A stretch of 64,000 bases of DNA from Mucilaginibacter cryoferens (GTDB taxonomy: Bacteria > Bacteroidota > Bacteroidia > Sphingobacteriales > Sphingobacteriaceae). The notes beneath the pieces were generated by a model that did no database searches, had not been told where the DNA came from, and saw only the letters and a list, made by a program, of their open reading frames with translations. The position numbers and the translations under genes are program-made. Each line of letters opens with the position of its first letter. The stretch's first letter is position 1. Location of the stretch: contig NZ_JACHCR010000002.1 in NCBI RefSeq assembly GCF_014205845.1, positions 80,980 through 144,979 on the forward strand. The letters run 5' to 3'. Shown one piece after another: positions 8,452-17,944 of the stretch.

Positions 8452-10080
8452 ATGGATCTGGCATTCAATATAAATGAAGATATAAACAAACAGCTTGTTT
8501 ATGAGCTTAATACCCGGCTAAAAAAAGTATACCTGGGTGGCGGCGAAAAGGCTGCGGCAAAGCAAAAAGAAAAAGGCAAAATGCTGGCCCGCGAACGGGT
8601 GGCTTATTTGGTAGATAAGGATAAGCCCTGGTTAGAGATTGGTGCTTTTACTGCCGATGGCATGTATGCCGAGCACGGCGGCTGCCCATCGGGCGGGGTT
8701 GTTTGCGGTATAGGTTATGTATCTGGCAGGCAATGTGTAGTTGTTGCCAACGATGCCACCGTAAAGGCCGGCGCATGGTTCCCCATAACGGCTAAAAAGA
8801 ACCTGCGCGCCCAGGAGATAGCGATGGAAAATCGTCTGCCTATTATTTACCTGGTAGATTCGGCCGGGGTATATCTGCCTTTGCAGGACGAGATATTTCC
8901 CGATAAAGAACATTTTGGCCGCATCTTTCGCAACAACGCCATGATGAGCAGCATGGGTATTGTACAGATCTCGGCCATCATGGGATCGTGTGTGGCAGGT
9001 GGCGCTTATTTGCCTATTATGAGCGATGAGGCTATGATTGTGGAAGGAACAGGATCGGTTTTCCTGGCGGGATCATACCTGGTAAAATCGGCCATTGGCG
9101 AAGATGTGGATAACGAAACCCTGGGTGGCGCTACCACCCATTGCGAAATATCTGGCGTTACAGATTATAAACAACCTAATGATCAGGCTTGTTTAGATTC
9201 TATCCGCAACATCATGAGCATGACGGGCGACTATAATAAGGCCGGGTTCGACAGGATAAAACCCGTTACTCCTAAATTAGATCCCAAAGATATTTACGGT
9301 ATTTTACCCGATAACCGCGAGAAGGCTTACGACATGCGCGAGATCATCCTCAGGTTATTAGACGATTCTGCTTTGGAGGAATACAAAGAGGGTTATGGCC
9401 AATCCATCATCTGTGGCCTGGGCAGGATTGATGGCTGGGCGGTGGGTATAGTAGCCAACCAGCGCAAAGTTATCAAATCTAAAAAAGGCGAGATGCAGTT
9501 TGGGGGCGTTATATACTCTGATTCGGCCGATAAAGCAACCCGCTTTATTATGAACTGTAACCAAAAGAAAATTCCGCTGGTGTTTTTGCAGGATGTAACC
9601 GGCTTTATGGTAGGTAGCCGCAGCGAACAGGGGGGTATTATTAAAGACGGCGCCAAAATGGTAAACGCGGTAGCCAATTCGGTTGTGCCTAAATTTACCA
9701 TTGTAATAGGCAACTCATACGGTGCTGGCAACTATGCCATGTGCGGTAAAGCTTACGACCCAAGGTTAATTTATGCCTGGCCATCGGCCAAAATAGCCGT
9801 TATGGGTGGCGCGCAGGCGGCAAAGGTATTGGTACAAATGCAGTCGGCCGGGTTAAAAGCCAAAGGCGAAGAAGTAGATGCGGTAAAAGAGCAGGAACTG
9901 CTAAAGCAAACTACCGACAGGTATAATAGCCAAACCACTCCATACTATGCAGCCGCAAGGCTTTGGGTTGATGGTATTATAGATCCGCTGGAAACCCGTA
10001 AGGTGATATCTATCGGGATTGAAGCGGCTAACCATGCGCCGATAGAAAAAGCATTTAATGTGGGAGTGATACAAACTTAG
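8452..10080 (+). CDS. acyl-CoA carboxylase carboxyltransferase (beta) subunit
   Basis: A 542-residue biotin-dependent carboxyltransferase with two crotonase-like halves (about 25-270 and 290-540). Family hallmarks include KGKMLARERV near the start, the acyl-CoA oxyanion segments SGGVVCGIGYVSGR and GSCVAGGAYLP, and the C-terminal GNSYGAGNYAMCGKAYDPR. It transfers CO2 from carboxybiotin to an acyl-CoA such as propionyl- or methylcrotonyl-CoA. The open frame extends upstream to 8272, but those 60 codons translate repeat-like sequence (CRLKFKLPTENCKLKIS); the ATG at 8452 gives the normal family N-terminus. No biotin carboxylase or biotin carrier gene is adjacent, so the partners lie elsewhere. 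The DVTGFMVG segment fits methylcrotonyl/geranyl-type subunits at least as well as propionyl; substrate not settled. Confidence 0.92.
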   Translation: MDLAFNINEDINKQLVYELNTRLKKVYLGGGEKAAAKQKEKGKMLARERVAYLVDKDKPWLEIGAFTADGMYAEHGGCPSGGVVCGIGYVSGRQCVVVANDATVKAGAWFPITAKKNLRAQEIAMENRLPIIYLVDSAGVYLPLQDEIFPDKEHFGRIFRNNAMMSSMGIVQISAIMGSCVAGGAYLPIMSDEAMIVEGTGSVFLAGSYLVKSAIGEDVDNETLGGATTHCEISGVTDYKQPNDQACLDSIRNIMSMTGDYNKAGFDRIKPVTPKLDPKDIYGILPDNREKAYDMREIILRLLDDSALEEYKEGYGQSIICGLGRIDGWAVGIVANQRKVIKSKKGEMQFGGVIYSDSADKATRFIMNCNQKKIPLVFLQDVTGFMVGSRSEQGGIIKDGAKMVNAVANSVVPKFTIVIGNSYGAGNYAMCGKAYDPRLIYAWPSAKIAVMGGAQAAKVLVQMQSAGLKAKGEEVDAVKEQELLKQTTDRYNSQTTPYYAAARLWVDGIIDPLETRKVISIGIEAANHAPIEKAFNVGVIQT

Positions 10081-10136
10081 CTTTGAAGTCAAAATTCAAA
10101 ATTAAAAAGTCAAAAAAGTACGCTGTCAATCTGCCT

Positions 10137-10170
10137 CCCGCTAGGTTAGCGTAGCGTAACTCGTGGGTAA
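10137..10170. repeat. REP-like palindrome, copy 1
   Basis: CCCGCTAGG then TTAGCGTAGCGTAACTCG (10146-10163) then TGGGTAA. The 18-bp core is identical to that at 10881-10898 and outer CCCGC/GTGGG-type arms can pair. It follows the carboxylase gene. Confidence 0.6.
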
Positions 10171-10339
10171 ACCTGGAGTAAGCTTTCAGCTTACGTACAA
10201 CAATAATAAAGATCGACTAAAAGCAGCAATCATATTCTCTACGAGTGATAAGCTCGAGGAAAATATCCCTGAATTAGTAAGCTATATACAAGTTGGGAGT
10301 GGTTTTTATTTGGAATATTTATTTGTAATCGGTAGGTTG

Positions 10340-10729
10340 TTATGTTTTAGGCCGTCCAAAAAACAAAATATAACCATCGGCATCAGCTACTTCAAAACCG
10401 CGCAGCCCGTCGTCATCGTCCCGGAGGGATTGGTGAAATGTTAAACCACCAGCACTGTATTCCTCAAATAAGGCATCCGGTTCTGCAGCGTAAATAAATG
10501 CATCCAATCGGGCCCATGGATGCCGGGTATTATTGGGTATCGGTTTTATGTCATCGGCAATAGCCTTCAACATAATGGAGATATGCTCGCGGCCCACAAT
10601 GGCAAAAAACGGGTTATCGTCGGGGGCAATATACCGTACTTCAAATCCAAGTTTATTTATATAAAATGATACCGAGTCTTTTATGTTTGAAACAATAAAA
10701 GAAGGCGAAATATAGGTGAGATTTGCCAT
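10340..10729 (-). CDS. VOC (glyoxalase/bleomycin-resistance) family protein
   Basis: A 129-residue vicinal-oxygen-chelate protein. The N-terminal strand-helix (SPSFIVSNIKDSVSFYINKLGFEVRYI, written here as SPSFIVSNIKDSV then SFYINKLGFEV) and the C-terminal GFEVADADGYILFFGRP are typical of the fold; the usual metal or substrate residues His/Glu are only partly kept (REHISIM, GFEVADADGY). Such proteins act as lyases, dioxygenases or drug-binding proteins, and the specific role is unclear. Monocistronic, flanked on both sides by REP-like palindromes (10137-10170 and 10869-10905). Length and start are normal for the family. Confidence 0.85.
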   Translation of the reverse strand: MANLTYISPSFIVSNIKDSVSFYINKLGFEVRYIAPDDNPFFAIVGREHISIMLKAIADDIKPIPNNTRHPWARLDAFIYAAEPDALFEEYSAGGLTFHQSLRDDDDGLRGFEVADADGYILFFGRPKT

Positions 10730-10868
10730 TGTTTACGTTTTGATGATGAGAAAAGCAGCCATATAACCCCGGGCTATTACAAATATCAGTAGTTCAAATA
10801 AAGAAAGCAAATTGCAAATCTTTGTGCACAGTACTATTGGTCTGTTAACGAATAAAGCTTAAACTTTA

Positions 10869-10905
10869 ACTCTCGCGGGATTAGCGTAGCGTAACTCGCG
10901 AGTAA
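10869..10905. repeat. REP-like palindrome, copy 2
   Basis: ACTCTCGCGGGA, then the TTAGCGTAGCGTAACTCG core (10881-10898), then CGAGTAA. ACTC.CGCG and CGCGAGT arms form a hairpin. It lies upstream of the broken dipeptidase. Confidence 0.6.
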
Positions 10906-10993
10906 GGCAGCTGAAAGCCGCAACTATATTACCCACGAACTGCAAGCTCAAAAAAAATATAAAAAACCGACCTTAAAATTTATATCTTGATGC

Positions 10994-12166
10994 ATGAAAA
11001 AACTGCTACTCCTTTTATCGCTGTTTTCACTAAAGCTATCTGCGCAAAACGCTTAACAGATTCATCAGAAAGCCATTTTGATAGATACCCATAACGATGT
11101 GTTATCTAACGAGCTGATCACTAAATTTGATTTAGGCAAACGGCAAACCGAGGGTAACTTCGATCTGGTACGCGCCAAAGAAGGCGGTTTGGATGCTCAG
11201 ATATTTTCTATCTGGTGTGGAGAAAACTATGGTAAGGGTACCGCCTTTGCTTTCGCAAACCGCGAGATAGATTCGTTATATGCCCTTATTAAACGTTATC
11301 CCGATAAAATAACTTTGGTACACAACAGCGCCGAATTAAAAAAAGCGGTTGATCAAAAAAAGTTGGCAGCGCTGATAGGTGTGGAGGGCGGCCACATGAT
11401 TGAAGACCGGATGGATTATATTGACAGCCTGGCCAAACGGGGCATGAATTATTTAACCCTCACCTGGAACAACAGCACCTCATGGGCAACCTCGGCCCGC
11501 GATGAGGTGACCCAAAAAGGCAGTCTTAAATTTTTAGGATTGACAGATTATGGTAAGCAGATAGTAAAGCACCTGAATCAATTGGGCGTTATGGTTGATG
11601 TATCGCACGTAGGCGAGCGCACTTTTTACGATGTGCTGGCTACTACCACCAAGCCTGTAATAGCATCGCATAGCTGCGCCTGGAGCATAGACCCCAACAG
11701 GCGTAATTTAAAAGACGACCAACTTAAAGCCCTTGCCAAAAATGGGGGAGTAGTTTGTGTTAATTTTTACAGCGGGTTTGTAGATAGTAGCTACTCATCA
11801 AAAGTAGCTGTGTTTTTACATCAGCATAAAGCTGAGCTGGATTCGCTTACCAAAATTTATAATGACGGCGACTTGGCCAATATCAGGCTTAATGTGCTGT
11901 ATAAGGCAGAGTCGGATAAAATCAGGCCTCCGCTGAGCTTGCTTATTCATCATATAGATTATATTGTGAAACTGATTGGGGTTGACTACGTAGGCATTGG
12001 ATCAGACTTTGATGGTGCCGAATCGTATCCCCTTGGGCTTGATAGCGTGAGTGACTACCCTAAGATAACCGAAGAATTGTTGAAGCTTAACTATAGCGAA
12101 AAGGATATTGATAAAATTTTAGGTGGTAATGTGATGCGGGTTTTGAAGGCTAATACGGGTAAATGA
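10994..12166 (+). pseudogene. M19 membrane-type dipeptidase interrupted by in-frame TAA
   Basis: Reading from the ATG at 10994 gives an ideal signal peptide (MKKLLLLLSLFSLKLSAQ), then a TAA stop at codon 21 (11054-11056). The same frame then continues without a break into a complete M19 renal-dipeptidase domain (QIHQKAILIDTHNDV...) up to 12166. Counting from the TTG at 11078, metal ligands are H5 and D7 (DTHND), E103 (GVEGGH), H177 (DVSHVG) and H198 (ASHS), with D310 in GSDFDG; all are intact. The enzyme hydrolyses dipeptides, often with D-residues, using two zinc ions. A single substitution (for example from GAA) explains the stop. If translation restarts at TTG 11078 the product would lack a signal peptide and stay in the cytoplasm. 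The untouched domain means the lesion is recent, tolerated, or a sequence error. Confidence 0.85.
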
Positions 12167-12184
12167 TGGTAGCTATATAAGATT

Positions 12185-13216
12185 ATGAAATATTTCCTTT
12201 CTTTTTTTTTAATAATTTCTGCATTGCATTCAAAAGCTCAGTTTTATAAAACTTATCTAACGGCAAATGGAACGTATGCTTCAAATCCCGCGAAGGCGGT
12301 ATCTTATGTATTATATAAAAAACTTGAAACGGATTCTGGCTGGGCGATGTATCAGTATAATATGCAAGATTCAATAATGGTCTCTGGTACTTTTAAAGAT
12401 GAGCATTTAAGTATACAACATGGTAAGTTTATATTTTATAAGCTTATACCTTATAGCAAGCATGTTATTTACAATCAAAACCCTGCCATAAAAGAATCTG
12501 CTGTTGATTTGGGTGGGAATTTTATAGATGAGGAAGGAGTTTACTTAAACGGTAAAAAAAACGGGATTTGGAAAAAATATACCAGGGGTAAAATTACTTC
12601 CGTCACCACTTATGAAAATGATATCGAAAATGGGCTATACCAAACTTATAGCTTTGATACCGGCAAAGTGTTAATACAAGGGACTATTATTAACAATGTA
12701 AGAGAAGGGGGCTGGGATATTCTATCGTATGAAGGCGACACTTTAAGAACGGATATTTTTAAAAATGGTGTACTTGTTAAAACTATCTCTTTTATGAATA
12801 ATGATAAATTTAGATTTGGCAGTGATGATAGTAAGGCTAAATACGATTTGTTGGCATTTGTAAATTCCAGGTTGGCAAATACAAAGTTTAGCAAACATGG
12901 CAAATTACATAGCCAATTTGCGTTTAACTTGACGAGGAAAGGAAAACTCGTAAACCCTTCAATTTTAAAATCTGCAGATAAGGAAATTGATAGCGCAATA
13001 ATAAGCCAGTTAGTTGCTGCGCCTGATTGGTCCCCTAATTTGCGTACTGATGCCACCAAAGTGTTTTTGCTTACTTCTAAACCTATTCCGAACCTCAACG
13101 AGGAGAATAGTTCACAAAAGCAACAGTATATTCCGTTTGAATTAGATATTAATGTTGATAAGAACGGAAGGATCACTATATCATATCCCAAAAATGAGGT
13201 GTTTACATATAATTAG
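12185..13216 (+). CDS. exported MORN-repeat/TonB-C-like protein
   Basis: A 343-residue protein with a signal peptide (MKYFLSFFLIISALHSKAQ). The middle (about residues 110-200) contains YwqK/MORN-type repeats such as GVYLNGKKNGIWKKYTRGK and NGLYQTYSFDTGK, which form beta hairpins. Residues about 230-300 (AFNLTRKGKLVNPSILKSAD, then SAIISQLVAAPDWSPN) resemble the C-terminal domain of TonB-like proteins, a combination common in Bacteroidota. No transmembrane anchor beyond the signal is seen, so it is probably periplasmic. It follows the dipeptidase by 18 bp and could share its transcript. Its A+T content looks higher than its neighbours. Function unknown. Confidence 0.75.
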   Translation: MKYFLSFFLIISALHSKAQFYKTYLTANGTYASNPAKAVSYVLYKKLETDSGWAMYQYNMQDSIMVSGTFKDEHLSIQHGKFIFYKLIPYSKHVIYNQNPAIKESAVDLGGNFIDEEGVYLNGKKNGIWKKYTRGKITSVTTYENDIENGLYQTYSFDTGKVLIQGTIINNVREGGWDILSYEGDTLRTDIFKNGVLVKTISFMNNDKFRFGSDDSKAKYDLLAFVNSRLANTKFSKHGKLHSQFAFNLTRKGKLVNPSILKSADKEIDSAIISQLVAAPDWSPNLRTDATKVFLLTSKPIPNLNEENSSQKQQYIPFELDINVDKNGRITISYPKNEVFTYN

Positions 13217-13379
13217 TATCAAAAATACCTTAGCTCAATTGCTTATGTTCAAATTGTTTAAAAGAAGTTACAGCACTTCTTAGAATTGTAGTTTAGTTTT
13301 CTGCCAGAATGTAATTTTTAAAGAGGTGTAAGCCAGTAAATAGTTACGCTTGGTTGACCCATTCTTTTGACTTTTTTCA

Positions 13380-13387
13380 TAGATTTG
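13380..13387 (+). promoter_or_regulatory. candidate -7 box of trxB
   Basis: TAGATTTG matches TAnnTTTG, 17 bp before the trxB ATG. A TTG at 13354-13356 lies 23 bp upstream, an acceptable -33 spacing. Confidence 0.45.
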
Positions 13388-13404
13388 TGCTTCATTTATA
13401 ACAA

Positions 13405-14361
13405 ATGTCTGAAGAATTAGAACACGTAAAATGCCTGATCATTGGTTCAGGTCCGGCAGGATATACTGCTGCTATATATGCCTCAAGGGCCGATCTTAAA
13501 CCGGTTATGTACACCGGTTTATTAGCCGGAGGGCAACTTACACAAACTACTGATGTAGAAAATTTCCCCGGCTATCCCGAAGGGATCATGGGCCCCGAAA
13601 TGATGGAAGATTTCAGGAAACAGGCCGAACGCCTGGGTACTGAGATTCGTTTTGGTTACGTAAGTTCGGTTGATTTTACCAGTTTGCCGCACAGAGTAGT
13701 AGTTGATGAAGTAAAAACCATTTTGGCCGATACCGTTATCATTTCAACAGGTGCTTCGGCAAAATGGCTGGGTTTACCATCAGAGCAAAAATATAGCGGC
13801 TTTGGCGTTTCTGCCTGTGCTGTTTGCGATGGCTTTTTTTTTAAAGGCCAGGATGTAGCTATTGTTGGCGCCGGCGATACCGCTGCCGAAGAAGCTACTT
13901 ATCTTGCCAAATTGTGCCGTAAGGTTTATATGATTGTTCGTCGCGATGAGTTCCGTGCATCAAAAGCTATGGTTCATCGCGTAAAGAATACCCCAAATAT
14001 CGAGATCCTTTACAATACCGAAACCAAAGAGATTTTGGGCGATGGCCAAAGTGTTAACGCTGTTAAAGTGATCAACAACGAAACCAATGTAGAAACTGAT
14101 CTTGATGTTACCGGGTTTTTTGTAGCGATAGGCCATCACCCCAACACCGATATTTTTAAAGGCTGGTTAAATATGGACGAGACCGGATATATCATCACCC
14201 GTCCCGGATCAACAGAAACCAATGTAGAAGGTGTGTTTTGCTGCGGCGACGCGCAGGATCACATCTACCGCCAGGCTGTTACAGCAGCAGGCACAGGCTG
14301 TATGGCCGCTATTGATGCCGAGCGTTACCTGGCAGCAAAAGAGCATGTAGTAACGGCGTAA
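13405..14361 (+). CDS. trxB: thioredoxin reductase
   Basis: A 318-residue low-molecular-weight flavoprotein that passes electrons from NADPH through FAD to thioredoxin in the cytoplasm. The FAD-binding loop GSGPAGYTAAIYASRA is near residue 13, the redox-active CAVCDG pair at about residues 138-143, the NADPH loop GAGDTAAEEATYL at about 157-169, and the second FAD motif GVFCCGDAQD near residue 275. All expected residues are present and the length is normal. It has its own -7 box, and the downstream region holds a repeat hairpin and a terminator, so it is monocistronic. Confidence 0.97.
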   Translation: MSEELEHVKCLIIGSGPAGYTAAIYASRADLKPVMYTGLLAGGQLTQTTDVENFPGYPEGIMGPEMMEDFRKQAERLGTEIRFGYVSSVDFTSLPHRVVVDEVKTILADTVIISTGASAKWLGLPSEQKYSGFGVSACAVCDGFFFKGQDVAIVGAGDTAAEEATYLAKLCRKVYMIVRRDEFRASKAMVHRVKNTPNIEILYNTETKEILGDGQSVNAVKVINNETNVETDLDVTGFFVAIGHHPNTDIFKGWLNMDETGYIITRPGSTETNVEGVFCCGDAQDHIYRQAVTAAGTGCMAAIDAERYLAAKEHVVTA

Positions 14362-14396
14362 GCCCCACCCAAACCCTCCCCTGAAGGGAGAGGGTT
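14362..14396. repeat. half-copy of the CCTCCCC palindromic element
   Basis: Starting right after the trxB stop, AGCCCCACCCAAACCCTCCCC continues into GAAGGGAGAGGGTTT, so AAACCCTCCC pairs with GGGAGAGGGTTT. The same opening word is seen at 23978 and, more distantly, 53201. Confidence 0.6.
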
Positions 14397-14412
14397 TGAA
14401 TAACATATTAGA

Positions 14413-14441
14413 GAGCCATCTGTTTTACAGGCGGCTTTTTT
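14413..14441 (+). terminator. intrinsic terminator after trxB
   Basis: AGCCATCTGT pairs with ACAGGCGGCT (one internal mismatch) around a TTT loop, followed by a TTTTTT run. Confidence 0.7.
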
Positions 14442-14836
14442 GTTGCACTTGAAATGTTTTTTTCTGCGGAAGTTACCGTTTGTAAACATCCCATTTTTGG
14501 CGAGAGGCCGAAAATTTTGACTTTGGATACCTTACTCTTTTTTCCCTTGCTGTTGCGGTTTTGTTGCGCTTTGTAAATTATGATAATTAGTAATTTGTTG
14601 GTTATTAGATAGGTAATGTATTTTACTGTTTCACTTCTTGCACAACAGCTACAGCTTTTGGAGAATATTAAAAATCTAAAAAATGTGTATAGGTAGTAAT
14701 TTGCCGAATGGGGCGGCTGGCAATGCGCACGGGTTTCTGCGTCATACTATCTACCATGTTTGTTACAAACAAAAACTTCTTATATTTTTTTAAAAAGTTC
14801 TATATTCACAACTTAGTACCAACTTTAAACTAAACT
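14442..14836 (+). other. upstream region of the GH20 gene
   Basis: Nearly 400 bp with no coding signal. The last 80 bp are A+T-rich (TTATATTTTTTTAAAAAG) and probably hold the GH20 promoter, but no clean TAnnTTTG box was found. No other structure is seen. Confidence 0.4.
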
Positions 14837-17140
14837 ATGTTGAAAAAAGCTTCCCTGATGTTGTTTGCGCTGCTTACATCATTTACTATTGTTGTTAATG
14901 CCCAGGATACTAATCCTTATGCCGGTATCATCCCTGCACCGGTATCACTAAAAAAGGCCCCCGGCGAATTTATATTAAGCCAGGAAACTACTATTCAGGC
15001 CGATACGCCATCAAACAAAGCCGTGGTGTTTTTTAAGGAATATTTGGCTAATAACCAGGCTTATAATAAAGCCATCAAATTAAAAAGCGCTGGTACTCTT
15101 TCAAACGTAATTACCCTAACATCTGCCGGTACCGATAATTTGCCTGCCGAGGGGTATCGCTTAACCATTACCCCACAACAAATTACCGTTGCCGGTAAAG
15201 GAGCTGGTTTGTTTTATGGTGTGCAAACCCTTATTCAGTTGTTTCCCGCCGATAGGGCTGCTACCGCTAAACTGCCTTGTGTACAGGTAGAAGATTATCC
15301 CCGTTTTGGCTACCGTGGCGCTATGCTTGATGTTGGCCGCCATTTTTTCTCGGTGCAAATGGTTAAAAAATATATCGATCTGCTGGCCGCTTATAAGCTA
15401 AACAATTTTCACTGGCATCTAACCGAAGACCAGGGCTGGCGTATTGAGATAAAAAAATATCCAAAACTTACCCAAATTAGCAGCATGCGCGCGCAAACCC
15501 TTATTGGTGGCTACCGCGATAAAACGCCGCAACAATTTGATGGTACTCCTTACGGAGGCTTTTACACCCAGGATCAGATTCGTGATGTAGTGAAATATGC
15601 TGCAGAAAGATATATCAACATTATACCGGAAATTGAAATGCCGGGCCACTCGCAAGCCGCCCTTGCTGCCTATCCGGAATTGAGCTGCGACCCTTCTAAA
15701 ACCTACAAAGCCGCCGAAACCTGGGGCGTTTTTAGCGATATTTACTGCCCCTCTGATAAAACATTCGCTTTTATTCAGGATGTTTTAACCGAGGTAATGG
15801 CGTTGTTCCCAAGTAAGTACATTCATATTGGTGGTGATGAGGCCCCTAAGGATGCCTGGAAAAATTCACCGTTTTGCCAGCAGCTCATCAAAAAGTTAAA
15901 ACTGAAAGATGAGAACGAATTGCAAAGCTATTTTATCCAACGGATAGAAAAATTTGTAAATTCTAAAGGTCGTAACATTATTGGATGGGACGAGATTTTA
16001 GAAGGCGGACTTGCCCCAAATGCGGCTGTAATGAGCTGGAGAGGCGAGGAGGGCGGAATTGCCGCTGCCCAGCAAAAACATAACGTAATAATGACCCCCG
16101 GTAGCCACGGTCTTTATATAGACCATGGTCAGGGTAAACCAAGTCAGGAGCCTTTAAGCATTGGCGGTAACGAGCCATTATCGAAAATTTACAGCTACGA
16201 TCCAACCCCAGAGGCTTTAACTGCCGAGCAAAAGAAATACATTATGGGCGTACAGGCTAACTTATGGACAGAGTATGTTGCAACTGATGCTAAAGTAGAA
16301 TTTATGTTGCTGCCGCGATTAATGGCGCTATCAGAAATTGCCTGGTCGCCGTTGGCAAACAAAAATTTTAAGGATTTTAGCGAAGAGCGGTTACCATCGC
16401 ACTTAGCGTGGCTGGATAAAAATAACCTAAATTATCACGTTCCGGTAGCTATTGGCGCTAAAGATACGGTGATGATAGGCTCGCAATTGAGCGTAAGCCT
16501 TAAATCGCCTGTTGACGGTGCAAAAGTTTACTATAGCATTGACGGTTATACCCCTCGCGAAACCGATTTGGAATACCATATCCCGATGACGTATGATGTA
16601 CCGGTTGATCAATACCGCGAGTTACAAACCATTGTAATAACTCCATCTGGCAAGCGTAGCAACGTTACCCGCACGTTGGTTTACAATAAAGCACCTTTTG
16701 CAGCCGTTAATTATGCAGGTAACACAAGCGGACTTAAATACCAATTATTTACAGGCACTTTTGGTAGTACAAGTCAGCTGATAGGCCTGGCGAGTGATAG
16801 CGGGATAGCGAAAACTTTTAAAATCGCAGATTTTAAGGAAAGTAAGGGTAAGTTTGGTGTAATTTACAACGGATTTATTAATATTGATGCTGATGGGAGC
16901 TATGGCTTCTCAACGCTATCGGCCAACGGTTCGGTTTTATTGATCGATGACCAGGTGGTGACTGATAATGAGGGTAAACATAGCGACAATGAGCAATTTG
17001 GAGTAGCTCCTTTACTGAAAGGGTATCACAAATTCACGTTAAGATATGTGGATGCGGGTGGTAACAGAGCCTTTAAAGTGTTTATAACTGCCCCAGGTAA
17101 AACCAAAACCGAGCTAACGCCCGACGTACTGAAAAACTAA
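14837..17140 (+). CDS. GH20 beta-N-acetylhexosaminidase with C-terminal PA14-like domain
   Basis: A 767-residue secreted exo-hexosaminidase. Signal peptide at residues 1-22 (ends VVNAQ). A GH20b domain (about 30-150) precedes the TIM barrel (about 155-510), which has the catalytic Asp-Glu pair D334-E335 in HIGGDEAPK and substrate residues in HWHLTEDQGWRIE and WGVF. The Glu is the acid and the Asp supports anchimeric assistance by the substrate acetamido group. After the barrel come an Ig-like chitobiase-type module (about 540-620) and a PA14-like domain (about 635-755) likely to bind sugar. It removes terminal GlcNAc/GalNAc from chitin fragments, glycoproteins or peptidoglycan. The next gene, 19 bp downstream, encodes a lysozyme-inhibitor-like lipoprotein, so cell-wall glycan could be relevant. 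Confidence 0.95.
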   Translation: MLKKASLMLFALLTSFTIVVNAQDTNPYAGIIPAPVSLKKAPGEFILSQETTIQADTPSNKAVVFFKEYLANNQAYNKAIKLKSAGTLSNVITLTSAGTDNLPAEGYRLTITPQQITVAGKGAGLFYGVQTLIQLFPADRAATAKLPCVQVEDYPRFGYRGAMLDVGRHFFSVQMVKKYIDLLAAYKLNNFHWHLTEDQGWRIEIKKYPKLTQISSMRAQTLIGGYRDKTPQQFDGTPYGGFYTQDQIRDVVKYAAERYINIIPEIEMPGHSQAALAAYPELSCDPSKTYKAAETWGVFSDIYCPSDKTFAFIQDVLTEVMALFPSKYIHIGGDEAPKDAWKNSPFCQQLIKKLKLKDENELQSYFIQRIEKFVNSKGRNIIGWDEILEGGLAPNAAVMSWRGEEGGIAAAQQKHNVIMTPGSHGLYIDHGQGKPSQEPLSIGGNEPLSKIYSYDPTPEALTAEQKKYIMGVQANLWTEYVATDAKVEFMLLPRLMALSEIAWSPLANKNFKDFSEERLPSHLAWLDKNNLNYHVPVAIGAKDTVMIGSQLSVSLKSPVDGAKVYYSIDGYTPRETDLEYHIPMTYDVPVDQYRELQTIVITPSGKRSNVTRTLVYNKAPFAAVNYAGNTSGLKYQLFTGTFGSTSQLIGLASDSGIAKTFKIADFKESKGKFGVIYNGFINIDADGSYGFSTLSANGSVLLIDDQVVTDNEGKHSDNEQFGVAPLLKGYHKFTLRYVDAGGNRAFKVFITAPGKTKTELTPDVLKN

Positions 17141-17159
17141 CAGAAGGATATAACATATA

Positions 17160-17930
17160 ATGATCAGGAGATTTTATTATATAACTTTTTTAATAGCTGC
17201 CGTAGTCTCTATTACAGGCTGCGGCAGTAACAATACAAAACCCGTAGCTACAGCTTCGGTTGCAAAGGCTCCGGAGCTGATGCGCCCTTTTCGCTTTCAT
17301 AAGCTGATAGAGGTTTCGCCGGGGCAAAGTTATGATGTATTGAGCTGGGGGCGTGGCTCACAGGAGGCCGGGGCATTTATGATACTGCACTCCGATTCAT
17401 CGGGTATAAAGTATACCACCACTACCGGGGACCTTGATGGCAAGATTATCGATGTTTACAATGCCGATATGGATTTGGATGGCAACCCCGAAATACTAAT
17501 AGAAACCCAATCAAAGGATACTATTAGCCGCGCCAATATTTATGCCTACGAGTTTAATAACGATAATAGCAAGGCTAATAAACTCGATTTTCCTAAGCTG
17601 AATAACTCCCAGCGTAAAGGTTACCGGGGCGATGATAATTTCTATATCCGCGATGGTAAGCTGATTCGTGAGTTTCCAATTTATAAGGGAACCGGTAAAG
17701 ATGCCAAACCCACTGGGGCCAAACGCCAGCTGCAATATGGTTTAAGCGGCAACGAGTTTACTGTAAAGCAACTAAGCAAGGATTCTGTTGATGTGGCCGA
17801 TAAAACGGCGGTGGTAGTTCCTGTAAAGAAACCGGAGAATAAAAAGAGCACTTCTAAATCGGAAAAGAAAAAGTCGTCGAAATTGAGCAAGAAGAAAAAG
17901 CATAAACACAGAAGGCATAGCGACGAATAA
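17160..17930 (+). CDS. PliI-like lysozyme-inhibitor lipoprotein with Lys-rich tail
   Basis: A 256-residue lipoprotein: the lipobox SITGC puts the acylated cysteine at residue 21. The central domain (about 50-215) resembles periplasmic i-type lysozyme inhibitors (PliI), with a DMDLDGNPEILIETQS strand and the signature stretch GYRGDDNFYIRDGKLIREFP followed by GAKRQLQYGL. The last 35 residues are Lys/Ser/His-rich (KKPENKKSTSKSEKKKSSK and onward), an unusual cationic tail that could bind nucleic acid, LPS or peptidoglycan. It follows GH20 closely enough for one operon. The domain match is from remembered family pattern and was not tested by a search. Confidence 0.65.
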   Translation: MIRRFYYITFLIAAVVSITGCGSNNTKPVATASVAKAPELMRPFRFHKLIEVSPGQSYDVLSWGRGSQEAGAFMILHSDSSGIKYTTTTGDLDGKIIDVYNADMDLDGNPEILIETQSKDTISRANIYAYEFNNDNSKANKLDFPKLNNSQRKGYRGDDNFYIRDGKLIREFPIYKGTGKDAKPTGAKRQLQYGLSGNEFTVKQLSKDSVDVADKTAVVVPVKKPENKKSTSKSEKKKSSKLSKKKKHKHRRHSDE

Positions 17931-17944
17931 ACTATGTTGATTAA

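Noticed and set aside
10163..10444. Plus-strand 93-codon frame
   Set aside because: It overlaps the VOC gene's 3' end antisense and starts in a REP-like repeat.
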